DNA of 60,405 nt from Flavobacteriaceae bacterium (GCA_018260565.1 JAGLAZ010000001.1:194447-254851), one strand, 5' to 3'; counted from the first letter of the stretch, positions 45,007-55,233 are shown. Notes: generated by a model from the letters alone, not told the origin. Numbers and translations are program-made.

Positions 45007-45702
45007 ATGGACAAACAAAAGCTCATCGTCTTTACAGGATCTGGAATATCCGCAGAAAGTGGCATCCCCACATTCAGAGCAAGTGACGGCTTATGGGAAA
45101 AGTTTAAAATAGAAGAAATTGCAAGCCCTGAAGGTTTTAAAAAAAATCCTGAACTCGTACTACAATTTTATAATGACAGAAGAAGGCAAATTTTACAGGC
45201 AAAACCTAATAATGCACATCTTTTATTAGCAAAATTGGAATCTGTTTATGATGTTAAAATTATAACTCAAAATATTGACGATTTACATGAACGAGCAGGA
45301 TCTACCAAAATTATTCATCTTCACGGCGAAATTTTAAAAGCAAGATCTTGTAGCAACCAAAATGAAATATATCCATGGAAAAATGATATCCAACTCGGTG
45401 ACAAAACCCCAGATGGCAGTCAATTAAGACCTCATATCGTATGGTTTGGTGAGGAAGTTGTGGAAATGGATAATGCAATCAATTGCGTAAGAACTGCAGA
45501 TATTTTTGTAGTAATAGGCACTAGTTTGCAAGTCTATCCTGCAGCCGGACTATCCAATTATGCGCCAGAACATGCAAAAAAATTCATTATTGATCCCAAT
45601 GCGGAACAAATCAGCCATAGTAATAAACACTTTACAGTATTCGCCAAAATCGCTACTGAAGGAATGATTGAACTAGCTACCCTTTTAAACCAAAATTTAT
45701 GA
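45007..45702 (+). CDS. cobB: NAD-dependent protein deacylase, sirtuin (CobB-like)
   Basis: Class III sirtuin of 231 residues. NAD-binding GSGISAESGIPTFR is at 11-24, QNIDDLHERAG near 89-99, catalytic His106 in HLHGE. Tyr55 and Arg58 in FYNDRRRQ are the acyl-recognition pair that gives desuccinylase/demalonylase activity in CobB and SIRT5. The zinc module is missing: only one Cys (Cys115) is in the segment that normally holds four. PLPHP follows with a 4-nt overlap. Confidence 0.9.
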   Translation: MDKQKLIVFTGSGISAESGIPTFRASDGLWEKFKIEEIASPEGFKKNPELVLQFYNDRRRQILQAKPNNAHLLLAKLESVYDVKIITQNIDDLHERAGSTKIIHLHGEILKARSCSNQNEIYPWKNDIQLGDKTPDGSQLRPHIVWFGEEVVEMDNAINCVRTADIFVVIGTSLQVYPAAGLSNYAPEHAKKFIIDPNAEQISHSNKHFTVFAKIATEGMIELATLLNQNL

Positions 45703-46370
45703 TAAATACTGAATTTTATTCTCACTTACAAAAAGAAATTCCATCAACAGTAGATATTGTGGCCGTTTCTAAAATGCAACCGGATCCAAAATTACTTGAA
45801 CTGTATAATTTGGGACAAAGACAATTTGGAGAAAATAAAGTACAGGAACTCGTTCGTAAGGCCCAATTATTCCCAGACGATATAAAATGGCATATATTAG
45901 GTCATTTGCAAACCAATAAAGTAAAACAGGTTTTACCATTTGTTTATCTTATCCAATCTGTGGATTCCATCAAATTGCTCAAAGAAATACAAAAGGAGGC
46001 AATTAAATTGGATAAAATTATTAATGTTTTACTACAGATTAAAATAGCAAAAGAGGAACAAAAATTCGGATGTTCTGTAAAAGAACTAGATGAAATTAAA
46101 TTATTGGCAAACCAAAACACCTTTCCTAATATACATTTTAAGGGCTATATGGGAATTGCAACATTTACTGATAACAATAACCTCATAGGGTCAGAGTTTT
46201 CTTTATTAAAATCAATTGCTGATGAAAATGTGGACTGGATTCCGGATCCCATTATAAGTATGGGAATGAGTGACGATTATGCTATTGCAATTGCCGCAGG
46301 TAGCAATATGCTTCGCATAGGCTCGGCAATTTTTGGAGCCAGAAATTATAATACTGATTCAAAGGAATAA
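45699..46370 (+). CDS. PLP homeostasis protein (YggS/PLPHP family)
   Basis: A 223-residue TIM-barrel protein that binds pyridoxal phosphate and buffers vitamin B6 in the cell without known catalysis. The PLP Lys is in VAVSKMQP (near 24); GQRQFGENKVQEL, WHILGHLQTNKV and MGMSDDYAIAIAAGSNMLRIGSAIFG are all typical. Translationally linked to the sirtuin by an ATGA overlap. Confidence 0.94.
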   Translation: MINTEFYSHLQKEIPSTVDIVAVSKMQPDPKLLELYNLGQRQFGENKVQELVRKAQLFPDDIKWHILGHLQTNKVKQVLPFVYLIQSVDSIKLLKEIQKEAIKLDKIINVLLQIKIAKEEQKFGCSVKELDEIKLLANQNTFPNIHFKGYMGIATFTDNNNLIGSEFSLLKSIADENVDWIPDPIISMGMSDDYAIAIAAGSNMLRIGSAIFGARNYNTDSKE

Positions 46371-46399
46371 TTTTTGCTACACCCAATCAAAATGTATGT

Positions 46400-47584
46400 A
46401 TGAACAAAATTCTTATTATAGAAGATAACCTTTCAATTGCCAATACGCTACAAGAGATTATTTCTGAGGAGATTAAAGACCACACGGTAGAAATTGCTGA
46501 AAATGGAATGGAGGGTTTTAAAAACATCGAAAAAACTGATTATCAACTTATTATTTGTGATTTAAAAATGCCTAAGATGTCAGGATCGGAGGTGTTAAGT
46601 AAAAGTATGGAAATAAAACCGGAATCTAATTTTATTATGATATCTGGTCATGCTGATGTGGAAGTTGCAGTAAATTGTTTAAAAAATGGTGCTTATGATT
46701 TTATAGAAAAACCTATAGAATTTAATAGACTCATTACAGCAGTTAAAAATGCATTAAATAGAAACCAGCTCCACTCTGAAAACAAAAATTTAAAATCTGA
46801 AAATTCTCAACTTCGCAAAAAAATATCCAAAAAATACGTGATGGTTGGGAATTCTGAAGCCTTGGCTGGTATTCAAGACATTATAGGTAAAGTTGCTTCA
46901 TCAGATGCCAGAGTGCTAATTACAGGGCCTAATGGTGCAGGTAAAGAATTGGTTGCTCATGCTATCCATGAAAAAAGTGATAGAAATACGGGACCATTGG
47001 TTGAAGTTAATTGTGCTGCAATACCATCAGAACTTATTGAAAGTGAATTATTTGGACACATAAAGGGTAGTTTTACCGGTGCTATAAAAAACAAACAAGG
47101 AAAATTCGAATTAGCTGATAAAGGCACCTTATTTTTGGATGAGATAGGTGATATGAGCCTTATGGCACAAGCGAAAGTTCTTAGAGCATTACAAGAAAAA
47201 AGAATTGCTCCAGTAGGCGGTGATAAAGAAATTGCTATTGACGTTCGTGTAATTGCAGCTACCAATAAGGATATGAAATCCGAGATTGCAGCAGGAAGAT
47301 TTCGTGAGGATTTATACCATAGACTCTCTGTAATTGAAATTTCTGTACCCTCTCTTGCCGAAAGAAAATCTGATATTCCCATCTTAGTAGAATATTTCAT
47401 TAATAATATTTCAAACGAACAAGGGATGCAGAAAAAGGAATTTTCACCACAAGCGATAGCTGCGCTCCAAGATTTTCCTTGGCCAGGGAATATCCGAGAA
47501 TTACGAAATGTTGTGGAACGTCTACTTATTTTGGGTAACAACCCTATTTCTGCTGATGATGTTGAAAAATTTGTAAAAAAGTAA
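46400..47584 (+). CDS. Sigma-54-dependent response regulator without C-terminal DNA-binding domain
   Basis: A 394-residue NtrC-type activator. The receiver domain (1-120) has the phosphoacceptor Asp54 in ICDLKMPKMSG. The AAA+ domain (about 145-375) has Walker A GPNGAGKE, the sigma-54 contact loop as GSFTGA in place of GAFTGA, and LFLDEIGDMSLMAQ. The chain stops at FVKK, right after the AAA+ lid, and lacks the Fis-type helix-turn-helix found in most NtrC proteins. No histidine kinase is adjacent. Starts 29 nt after the PLPHP gene. Confidence 0.9.
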   Translation: MNKILIIEDNLSIANTLQEIISEEIKDHTVEIAENGMEGFKNIEKTDYQLIICDLKMPKMSGSEVLSKSMEIKPESNFIMISGHADVEVAVNCLKNGAYDFIEKPIEFNRLITAVKNALNRNQLHSENKNLKSENSQLRKKISKKYVMVGNSEALAGIQDIIGKVASSDARVLITGPNGAGKELVAHAIHEKSDRNTGPLVEVNCAAIPSELIESELFGHIKGSFTGAIKNKQGKFELADKGTLFLDEIGDMSLMAQAKVLRALQEKRIAPVGGDKEIAIDVRVIAATNKDMKSEIAAGRFREDLYHRLSVIEISVPSLAERKSDIPILVEYFINNISNEQGMQKKEFSPQAIAALQDFPWPGNIRELRNVVERLLILGNNPISADDVEKFVKK

Positions 47585-47627
47585 TCCTTAATGGCTTTTT
47601 ATAGAGGGGAATAATCTATTATAATCG

Positions 47628-47671
47628 TACTTTTGCATACCGGACAGATAATTATAATGTCCGGTTTTTTT
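47628..47671 (+). terminator. Promoter-like box followed by hairpin and T-run just before the MATE ATG
   Basis: TACTTTTG (47628-47635) fits TAnnTTTG. It is followed by ACCGGACA (47639-47646) and TGTCCGGT (47658-47665), a perfect 8-bp stem with an 11-nt loop, and a T-run to 47671. The MATE ATG is at 47672. It can act as terminator of the regulator gene and/or as a structured 5' end of the MATE mRNA. Confidence 0.8.
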
Positions 47672-49060
47672 ATGGCTGCATTCATTAATTTAAAATATAC
47701 TTCCCAAACTTTACGCCTCGCTTTACCAGTCATGATTACTCAGCTGGGACAGGTCTCTGTAAATATTTTTGATAATATTATAGTTGGAAAAATGTTAGGG
47801 GCAGATGCTTTGGCCTCAGTGGCACTGGCAAATTCTGTATTTTTCACTATCGTGGTATGCATTATGGGGTTTTCACTTGCTATGCCACCCTTAATTTCGG
47901 AAGCAGATGCCAAAAAGGATTCATCATACATCAGTACTATCTTCCAGCATGGGATGGTGATTAATGTTGCATTAGGGATCCTAAGCAGTATTCTATTATT
48001 ACTTGGACTACCTCTTTTATTTGAGCTGAAACAGCCACCACACATTATTCCTGATACCTTAAAATTTTTAGAAATAAGTGCCTACACTATTATCCCATTT
48101 ATGATTTTTCAGACATACAGGGAAACTGCGGAAGGCTTAGGCTGCACTGCACAGGTAACTAAAGCAACTATTTTAGGAAATATTATCAATATATTATTAA
48201 ATTATACGTTCATCAAAGGATTATTTGGGTTAACACCAATGGGAGTCCAGGGTTCATCTCTGGCCACCTTCATTAGCAGAATTTTAATGTTAGTATTTTT
48301 AGTGATAATCCTATTAAAACATCCTAAAGTGAAAAACTATATTCAAGTTTTCTCTTTTAAAGTCAAAGATTATAGCAAAAGTACTTTTAAAAGACTTTTG
48401 GGTTTAGGCTTTCCCACTGCAATGCAAATGTTATTTGAAGTTTCAGCCTTTGCCGGAGCATCATTCATCTGCGGTTTGGTGTCCAGTAGAGATATTGCAG
48501 CTCATCAAATTGCTCTAAGTGTAGCTAGTGCCACCTTTAATTTAGGTATAGGTTTTAGTGTAGCATCTACTATTATGGTAGGAAATAAATTGGGTGAAAA
48601 AGATTTTAATGGATTGCGACAGGTGGGAATAAACAACCTCAAAATTGTTTTTTTATTTATGGCTTTATGTGGTTTAGGAATTATTTTAGCCAGAAAAATA
48701 CTCCCTGAATATTTTACTCAAACTAAAGATATTGGTGTCGTTTTAATTGCAACCAAATTATTAATTGTTGCTGCACTTTTTCAGTTATCAGATGGTTTAC
48801 AAGTGACCGTATTAGGTTGTCTTAGAGGAATTCAAGATGTTAAGATTCCGAGTATCATTACAGGTGTTGCATATTGGCTTATAGCAATTCCTTTAGGCTA
48901 TTTTCTCTGTATAACTATGGGTATGGGAACTTTGGGAATGTGGATAGCATTAGGAATAGGACTAACTCTATCTGCGAGCCTTTTAATTGTTAGATTCTTG
49001 AAAAAGAGTAAATCCAATTTGACAGAGCAAGACATATTAACAAATAAGAAATTTATTTAA
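47672..49060 (+). CDS. MATE family multidrug efflux transporter
   Basis: A 462-residue, 12-helix Na+/H+-drug antiporter. The ATG at 47672 is chosen because the longer frame (from 47633) lies in the hairpin. Features: LALPVMITQLGQVSVNIFDNIIVGKML in helix 1, GADALASVALANS, and NIINILLNYTFIKG with internal repeat. No drug specificity can be read from the sequence. Confidence 0.92.
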   Translation: MAAFINLKYTSQTLRLALPVMITQLGQVSVNIFDNIIVGKMLGADALASVALANSVFFTIVVCIMGFSLAMPPLISEADAKKDSSYISTIFQHGMVINVALGILSSILLLLGLPLLFELKQPPHIIPDTLKFLEISAYTIIPFMIFQTYRETAEGLGCTAQVTKATILGNIINILLNYTFIKGLFGLTPMGVQGSSLATFISRILMLVFLVIILLKHPKVKNYIQVFSFKVKDYSKSTFKRLLGLGFPTAMQMLFEVSAFAGASFICGLVSSRDIAAHQIALSVASATFNLGIGFSVASTIMVGNKLGEKDFNGLRQVGINNLKIVFLFMALCGLGIILARKILPEYFTQTKDIGVVLIATKLLIVAALFQLSDGLQVTVLGCLRGIQDVKIPSIITGVAYWLIAIPLGYFLCITMGMGTLGMWIALGIGLTLSASLLIVRFLKKSKSNLTEQDILTNKKFI

Positions 49061-49134
49061 ACTGCCAATTTAACCGATAACAGGATATGGCATATTCTAT
49101 GAGTATTGCTGAGGAGACAAATAAATTTAAAAAT

Positions 49135-49413
49135 ATGACTGTAAAATTCAAACCGCTTGCAGATAGAGTTCTTATTGAGCCTACTGCAGCTGAGACTAAA
49201 ACTGCATCCGGACTTATTATTCCGGACACAGCAAAAGAAAAACCTATGGAAGGTACTGTAGTTGCTGTAGGACCAGGAAAAACAGACGAACCTATGACAG
49301 TTACAGTTGGTAGTAAGGTTCTTTATGGTAAATATTCAGGTACTGAAATTAAATTAGATGGAAAAGATTATTTAATTGTAAAAGAGAGTGATCTTTTCGG
49401 TATTGTAGGATAA
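49135..49413 (+). CDS. groES: Co-chaperonin GroES
   Basis: 10-kDa lid of the GroEL chamber. The ATG at 49135 ([16 protein letters not shown]) gives 92 residues, the standard length; the frame extends to 49087 but the extra 16 residues have no family match. The mobile loop [14 protein letters not shown] (about 16-29) and the end [17 protein letters not shown] are typical. groEL follows after 81 bp. No CIRCE operator is visible upstream. Confidence 0.96.
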   Translation: MTVKFKPLADRVLIEPTAAETKTASGLIIPDTAKEKPMEGTVVAVGPGKTDEPMTVTVGSKVLYGKYSGTEIKLDGKDYLIVKESDLFGIVG

Positions 49414-49491
49414 TTGATGTTCTAAAAACCTTAAAACTTAATTTAATACTAATAATATAACTGCGTAATCACGCTGTTAATAACAAAATAA

Positions 49492-51123
<1,632 letters not shown>

Positions 51124-51155
51124 TAGCTAAGCTATAAATAATAAAATATTAATAC

Positions 51156-51185
51156 AAATCGCCCTTTATCGGGGCGATTTTTTTT
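51156..51185 (+). terminator. Rho-independent terminator of groESL
   Basis: AAATCGCCC (51156-51164) and GGGCGATTT (51172-51180) form a 9-bp stem with a 7-nt loop, followed by T-run to 51185, where repeat copy C begins. Confidence 0.9.
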
Positions 51186-51287
51186 GGCGCCTATTCCGTC
51201 CTCCGTTCCCGCTTTTTTATAGGGCGGGCGGTCGGCTAACGCCTCCGAGCCCGCCCCATAAAAAGAGCTCCACTCAGGCCGGGGCGC
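51186..51287 (+). repeat. Dispersed intergenic element, copy C (102 bp, with extended hairpin)
   Basis: Same outer blocks as copies A and B, but the central segment is replaced by a GC-rich hairpin: GGGCGGGC and GCCCGCCC (near 51222-51229 and 51249-51256) around a 19-nt loop. It looks like the full-length form, with A and B having a shorter, non-palindromic centre. Confidence 0.9.
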
Positions 51288-51426
51288 TCCACCTACTCGG
51301 TATCACATAAAAAAGTGATGTAGTGACATCTTTAAAAAAAAGGTATCGTTATTATTGTTAGTTCTTCCTATTTACTAGGAAAGTTCATTAGATTAAATAT
51401 TTTTACCTTACAGAAAATTTATTTAT
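51288..51426. promoter_or_regulatory. Upstream region of aqpZ with a short inverted repeat
   Basis: AT-rich. TTCCTA (51365-51370) and TAGGAA (51376-51381) form an inverted repeat with 5-nt spacing, about 45 nt before the ATG; ATCAC/GTGAT near 51302-51319 is a second. These could be operators or chance. No clear TAnnTTTG box. Confidence 0.4.
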
Positions 51427-52146
51427 ATGAATACAAACTTTACTTCAAAATTCATCGCAGAGATGATAGGAACCATGGTACTCGTCCTAATGGGATGTGG
51501 GAGTGCTGTAATTGCCGGCGCCGACGGACAAACTGGCGTAGGTTTACTTGGAATTTCATTTGCATTCGGGCTTAGTGTTATTGCAATGGCCTATGCTATA
51601 GGGCATATTTCAGGTTGCCATATAAATCCTGCCATCTCCATTTCTATGGCAGTAGCTGGAAGAATGAGTTGGAAAGAGGCAGGAGTTTACATCGTGGCAC
51701 AGATTCTTGGCGCAATCATAGGTGCTGGAATATTATATCTCATCGCAAGCGGAAAACCAGGATATGATCTTATTAACAATGGCTTAGGACAAAATGGATA
51801 TGCTGATTTATCTCCTCAGAAATATAGTCTTATTTCAGGAGCGGTGGCAGAATTTGTATTTACTTTCATATTCTTATTGGTTATTTTAGGCTCTACATCT
51901 ACTAAAAATATACACGGTGGATTTGCAGGCCTGGCTATTGGTCTAAGTCTAGTACTTATCCATATTGTAGGAATTCCTGTAACTGGTGTATCTGTAAATC
52001 CTGCAAGATCTATAGGGCCTGCCTTATTTATGGGTGGAGGATCTATCTCCCAATTGTGGATGTTTATCTTAATGCCAATCTTAGGTGGAGCTGCTGCTGC
52101 TGGAGTATATAACTTCCTGATAGAAAGACCAGAACTGAGAAAGTAA
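51427..52146 (+). CDS. aqpZ: Aquaporin (AqpZ-like)
   Basis: Six-helix water channel, 239 residues. Both NPA motifs are present: GCHINPAISIS (near 68) and SVNPARSIGPAL (near 193), the second with the selectivity Arg. His in HIVG (near 180) and Phe near 48 are consistent with the narrow ar/R filter of aquaporins rather than glyceroporins. Transcribed alone with its own terminator. Confidence 0.95.
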   Translation: MNTNFTSKFIAEMIGTMVLVLMGCGSAVIAGADGQTGVGLLGISFAFGLSVIAMAYAIGHISGCHINPAISISMAVAGRMSWKEAGVYIVAQILGAIIGAGILYLIASGKPGYDLINNGLGQNGYADLSPQKYSLISGAVAEFVFTFIFLLVILGSTSTKNIHGGFAGLAIGLSLVLIHIVGIPVTGVSVNPARSIGPALFMGGGSISQLWMFILMPILGGAAAAGVYNFLIERPELRK

Positions 52147-52165
52147 CATATATTATATAATTAGC

Positions 52166-52194
52166 AAAAAATCCCGGTATATCCGGGATTTTTA
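52166..52194 (+). terminator. Rho-independent terminator of aqpZ
   Basis: AAAAATCCCGG and CCGGGATTTTT arms surround a 5-nt loop, with a T-run. Starts about 20 nt after the aqpZ stop. Confidence 0.9.
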
Positions 52195-52224
52195 TTTGAA
52201 TTTTTAAATTTAATATTACATTTG
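52195..52224 (+). promoter_or_regulatory. Complete Bacteroidota promoter of the small lipoprotein gene
   Basis: TTTG (52195-52198), an 18-bp spacer and TACATTTG (52217-52224); the ATG is 14 nt further. The spacing equals that of the ffs promoter, so the two together support both calls. Confidence 0.8.
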
Positions 52225-52238
52225 TTTAAATTTTAATC

Positions 52239-52481
52239 ATGAAAAAAATTGTCCTACCTGTTATCATACTCTCTGGGCTAGGTTTTTTTGCATATTGCTG
52301 CACGCCAAAAGCCGCCATAAGCAACAGAGCCAAAACAATTGTGGATACTGCCATCGTTGATTCGGATTCTATAGCTGTTTCCTATGATTTAGATACTATA
52401 CAAGATTCGGATTATAATTCATCGCAGTATGATATGGATACCACTATGGTAATAGATACTGTAGAAACGGAAGTTTTATAA
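52239..52481 (+). CDS. Small acidic lipoprotein-like protein
   Basis: An 80-residue protein with N-terminal signal-like helix and two Cys (AYCCTP, residues 20-21) that can act as lipobox. The rest is Asp/Ser/Thr-rich (TIVDTAIVDSDSIAVSYD, with repeats of DT and DS). No recognised family. The clear promoter supports it as a real gene. Its 3' end overlaps by 6 nt with the SDR gene on the other strand. Confidence 0.7.
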   Translation: MKKIVLPVIILSGLGFFAYCCTPKAAISNRAKTIVDTAIVDSDSIAVSYDLDTIQDSDYNSSQYDMDTTMVIDTVETEVL

Positions 52482-53921
52482 CTTTTTCTGTTCTTTTTTT
52501 TCCTTTACTAATGCATTTATCATCCCATTAAATATAAAATAATGGAAAGGCAGCACAGCATACCAATATAGCCTACCCGCTATTCCATGTGGCCGAAATG
52601 TAGCAGTTTGATATAATATTCCATCCTCAATTTTCCATTCAAGCCAGGCTTCACCAGGAAGTTTCATTTCTGCAAATAATAATAATCTTTTTTCCTGCTT
52701 ATTGGAATATAAAACGCGCCAAAAATCTAGGGAATCTCCCGCAGAAATTTCATTGGAATTTCTTCTACCTCTTCTAAGTCCTACTCCACCCACCATTTTA
52801 TCAGACAAGCCTCGGATTTTCCACAAAAAATTTGCGTAATACCATCCATTGTTGCCTCCTATACTGAAAATCTGGTTTATAGTGTAGGCTTCATCCACTA
52901 CTTTTCGTTGTTTTTTATCGGAGAATGTTCCCATTTCTGGTACTTCCACATATTGCCATATATTTTTTTGATGAAATGGATTGCTAAAACTGTCATACCA
53001 GCTGGATAATACGTCATTTTGTTTGATTTTATCAAATGCCTGCTGGATACTCTCTTCGTATGAATAAAGTTGTATTCCCAGTTGGCTCGCCAATTCATTG
53101 GGTCTAGCAATTACTTCAATTTTCATACTATCCACTAAATGCACGGCTAAAGAATAAGACGTAGAAGTAATAAAATATAGCCAATAGGATGAAAATTTGG
53201 GTGTCATCACTGGGACAGTATAAATATATCTACGCAGGTTTCTTACATGGGCATATCCCATCAGCATTTGCTTGTAAGTAAGTATATCACCACCTGATAT
53301 ATCATAAATTTGATTATAGGTAAATTCTTTCCCTAATACTCCTATCAGAAACTGTATGACATTCCGGATTCCTATAGGCGAACATTTGGTGCGTAGCCAT
53401 ACAGGAGCTATCATTACAGGTAATTTTTCTACTAAATCCCGTATTATTTCAAACGAAGCACTCCCAGAACCTACTACGATTCCGGCACGCAAGGATGTTA
53501 GCGCGTAAGACGAACTTTGCAGCGTATCTTCTACAGTTTTTCTGGATTTTAAATGATCAGAAAGTATTTCTTCGTTTACAATTCCTGTAAGAAAGATTAC
53601 CTGACGGCAATTTGTCTTTTCCAAAGCAAGTTTAAAATTTTCTGCAGAAATTTTTTCCTTATCCATAAAATTACCATCGGAGGACATAGAATGCACGAGG
53701 TAATATGCAGCATCTATTTCTACCGGAATGTTATCCAAACTTTTAGGATCTAAAAAATCATTTTGTAGCACTCGGATTTTATGCGCTTGATTTTTAAATA
53801 AACTCAAATCTAAACGATGAACATCACGAACGGAACAATACACAACATGATCATATTCTAATAATGCTATTAAAACTCTTTTCCCTATATAACCAGTAAC
53901 TCCGGTAAGTAAAATATTCAT
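52476..53921 (-). CDS. SDR-type NAD(P)-binding protein with C-terminal DUF2867
   Basis: A 481-residue protein. N-terminal Rossmann fold of the atypical SDR type with GVTGYIGKRV at 7-16. The C-terminal part (about 320-480) matches DUF2867, with GVGLRRGRRNSNEISAGDSLDFWRV and a final region ending GRLYWYAVLPFHYFIF. Function unknown. It lies 8 nt after a second SDR gene on the same strand. Confidence 0.88.
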   Translation of the reverse strand: MNILLTGVTGYIGKRVLIALLEYDHVVYCSVRDVHRLDLSLFKNQAHKIRVLQNDFLDPKSLDNIPVEIDAAYYLVHSMSSDGNFMDKEKISAENFKLALEKTNCRQVIFLTGIVNEEILSDHLKSRKTVEDTLQSSSYALTSLRAGIVVGSGSASFEIIRDLVEKLPVMIAPVWLRTKCSPIGIRNVIQFLIGVLGKEFTYNQIYDISGGDILTYKQMLMGYAHVRNLRRYIYTVPVMTPKFSSYWLYFITSTSYSLAVHLVDSMKIEVIARPNELASQLGIQLYSYEESIQQAFDKIKQNDVLSSWYDSFSNPFHQKNIWQYVEVPEMGTFSDKKQRKVVDEAYTINQIFSIGGNNGWYYANFLWKIRGLSDKMVGGVGLRRGRRNSNEISAGDSLDFWRVLYSNKQEKRLLLFAEMKLPGEAWLEWKIEDGILYQTATFRPHGIAGRLYWYAVLPFHYFIFNGMINALVKEKKEQKKL

Positions 53922-53929
53922 ATAAAAAA

Positions 53930-54610
53930 TTATAAAGTAGAAGCTCCACCATCAATATGGAAAACTTGGCCTGTTACCCAGCTTGCTTTATCGGAAAGCA
54001 AATATTCAATTGCATGGGCGATATCATCAGGCTGACCTAAGCGTTTCATAGGATTAGAATCTCGAAACTTTTGAATTTTTTCTTCCGTATTTAAAATTCC
54101 GGAAGAAAGTGGAGTTTGAGTTAATGACGGTGCTATACAATTTACTCTTACCTTGGGAGCAAATTCCGCAGATAGAGCGAGAGTGAGGCCCTCTAAAGCA
54201 GCTTTATGAGTAGAAATAAGACTGTGAAAGCCGAAGCCCTTTTGTGCAGCTATGCTTGAAAATAAAATAATGGACGCGGAGGCAGATTTTTTCAGTTGGG
54301 GAAGTGCATATTGGATAATTTTTACAGCACCCAAGACCTGAAGCTCATAGTCCTTTCTAAAATCATCTTCAGAAAAACGTGAAAATGGTTTTAAACTAAT
54401 ATTTCCAGGACAATATACTAATCCATCTAACTCATCTGGAAGGCTAAAACTAATATGATCTTCTAAAACATTGAATTGAAAAGATGATATATCTGGATTT
54501 GTTATAGGATTTTCGTTGTATGTGGCTATTACCTTATTATCCTTAGCAAGTTTTTCTGCCGCAGCCTTACCTATTCCGGATGATCCACCAATAATTAAAA
54601 TATTTTTCAT
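53930..54610 (-). CDS. Short-chain dehydrogenase/reductase
   Basis: A 226-residue classical SDR. NAD(P)-binding GGSSGIGKAAAEKL is at 8-21, YCPGNIS replaces the NNAG motif, catalytic Ser is in LFSSIAAQKG (near 117), and the STHKAALEGL segment holds Lys but has His in place of the usual Tyr (position T-H-K against Y-x-x-x-K), so activity is uncertain. C-terminal GQVFHIDGGAS is typical. Confidence 0.88.
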   Translation of the reverse strand: MKNILIIGGSSGIGKAAAEKLAKDNKVIATYNENPITNPDISSFQFNVLEDHISFSLPDELDGLVYCPGNISLKPFSRFSEDDFRKDYELQVLGAVKIIQYALPQLKKSASASIILFSSIAAQKGFGFHSLISTHKAALEGLTLALSAEFAPKVRVNCIAPSLTQTPLSSGILNTEEKIQKFRDSNPMKRLGQPDDIAHAIEYLLSDKASWVTGQVFHIDGGASTL

Positions 54611-54735
54611 GAAGAAAATTAAAGAAAATAAATATTATATATCCAAAAAGTTTAGAAATACAGTTTGCTTAAATTTAATAAAAAAAAGTTTATCTACCAC
54701 CATTGTTAGCCCTAACAAAAACAAAAATAAGCCTT

Positions 54736-54743
54736 TATATTTG
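54736..54743 (+). promoter_or_regulatory. -7 promoter box of the cupin-like gene
   Basis: TATATTTG fits TAnnTTTG. Its position downstream of the far-upstream alternative start at 54703 favours the ATG at 54775. No -33 box is clear. Confidence 0.6.
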
Positions 54744-54774
54744 TATAGCTTTTAAAAACAAGAAGCAAACAATT

Positions 54775-55170
54775 ATGAGATTTCGAAAAGAGAAGATGAA
54801 CCACATCTTCACGAAACACCACATCAGTGGATTGCCATTCCCAGCTGTAATACATCATTTTATGGCCAAAGATGAAAATGAGCATATCCATGATCATCCC
54901 TTTTCTTTTACCTCCCATATTCTTTGGGGAAATTATACAGAACGAATATGGCATATGGATGGGTCTTATGATGATGTAGAGCGGCATAGTGGCACAGTAC
55001 ATCATGTAAAAGCGCATACCATACACGAAATCATACACGTTTCTGAAGGTGGGTGTTATACTTTAATAATCCCTGAAGCCTGGGAACGGCATCCAGGATT
55101 TTACAAATTTGAGGATGGAAAAATAATGTACCGTCGCTGGAATCAGCGGAAGTTTCGGGAATTGGAATAA
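54775..55170 (+). CDS. Cupin-like protein
   Basis: A 131-residue protein from the preferred start (MRFRKEKMNHIFTKHH). Many His residues are placed like a cupin metal site: EHIHDHPFSFTSHIL (near 41-55) and HHVKAHTIHEIIHV (near 82-95), ending in RWNQRKFRELE. The HDHP...SHIL pattern is common in small cupin-like proteins of phages and bacteria. Substrate unknown. A convergent terminator separates it from the DUF4142 gene. Confidence 0.7.
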   Translation: MRFRKEKMNHIFTKHHISGLPFPAVIHHFMAKDENEHIHDHPFSFTSHILWGNYTERIWHMDGSYDDVERHSGTVHHVKAHTIHEIIHVSEGGCYTLIIPEAWERHPGFYKFEDGKIMYRRWNQRKFRELE

Positions 55171-55190
55171 AGTAAAGTATAGTAGAAATA

Positions 55191-55218
55191 AAAAATCCCA
55201 AGAAAACTTGGGATTTTT
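55191..55218. terminator. Bidirectional terminator
   Basis: AAAAATCCCAAG (55191-55202) and CTTGGGATTTTT (55207-55218) form a 12-bp stem around AAAA. It lies between the convergent cupin and DUF4142 genes. Confidence 0.92.
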
Positions 55219-55233
55219 ATAAATGGTTTAGTA

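Noticed and set aside
47633-47671. N-terminal extension of the MATE protein
   Set aside because: It falls inside a perfect hairpin with T-run; the family begins near the ATG at 47672.
49087-49134. Longer GroES start
   Set aside because: The extra 16 residues have no counterpart in GroES; the ATG at 49135 gives the standard protein.
49061-49134. CIRCE heat-shock operator before groES
   Set aside because: I looked for the TTAGCACTC/GAGTGCTAA inverted repeat and did not find it.
54703-54774. Upstream start of the cupin-like gene
   Set aside because: It lies before the TATATTTG box and the extension is not cupin-like.
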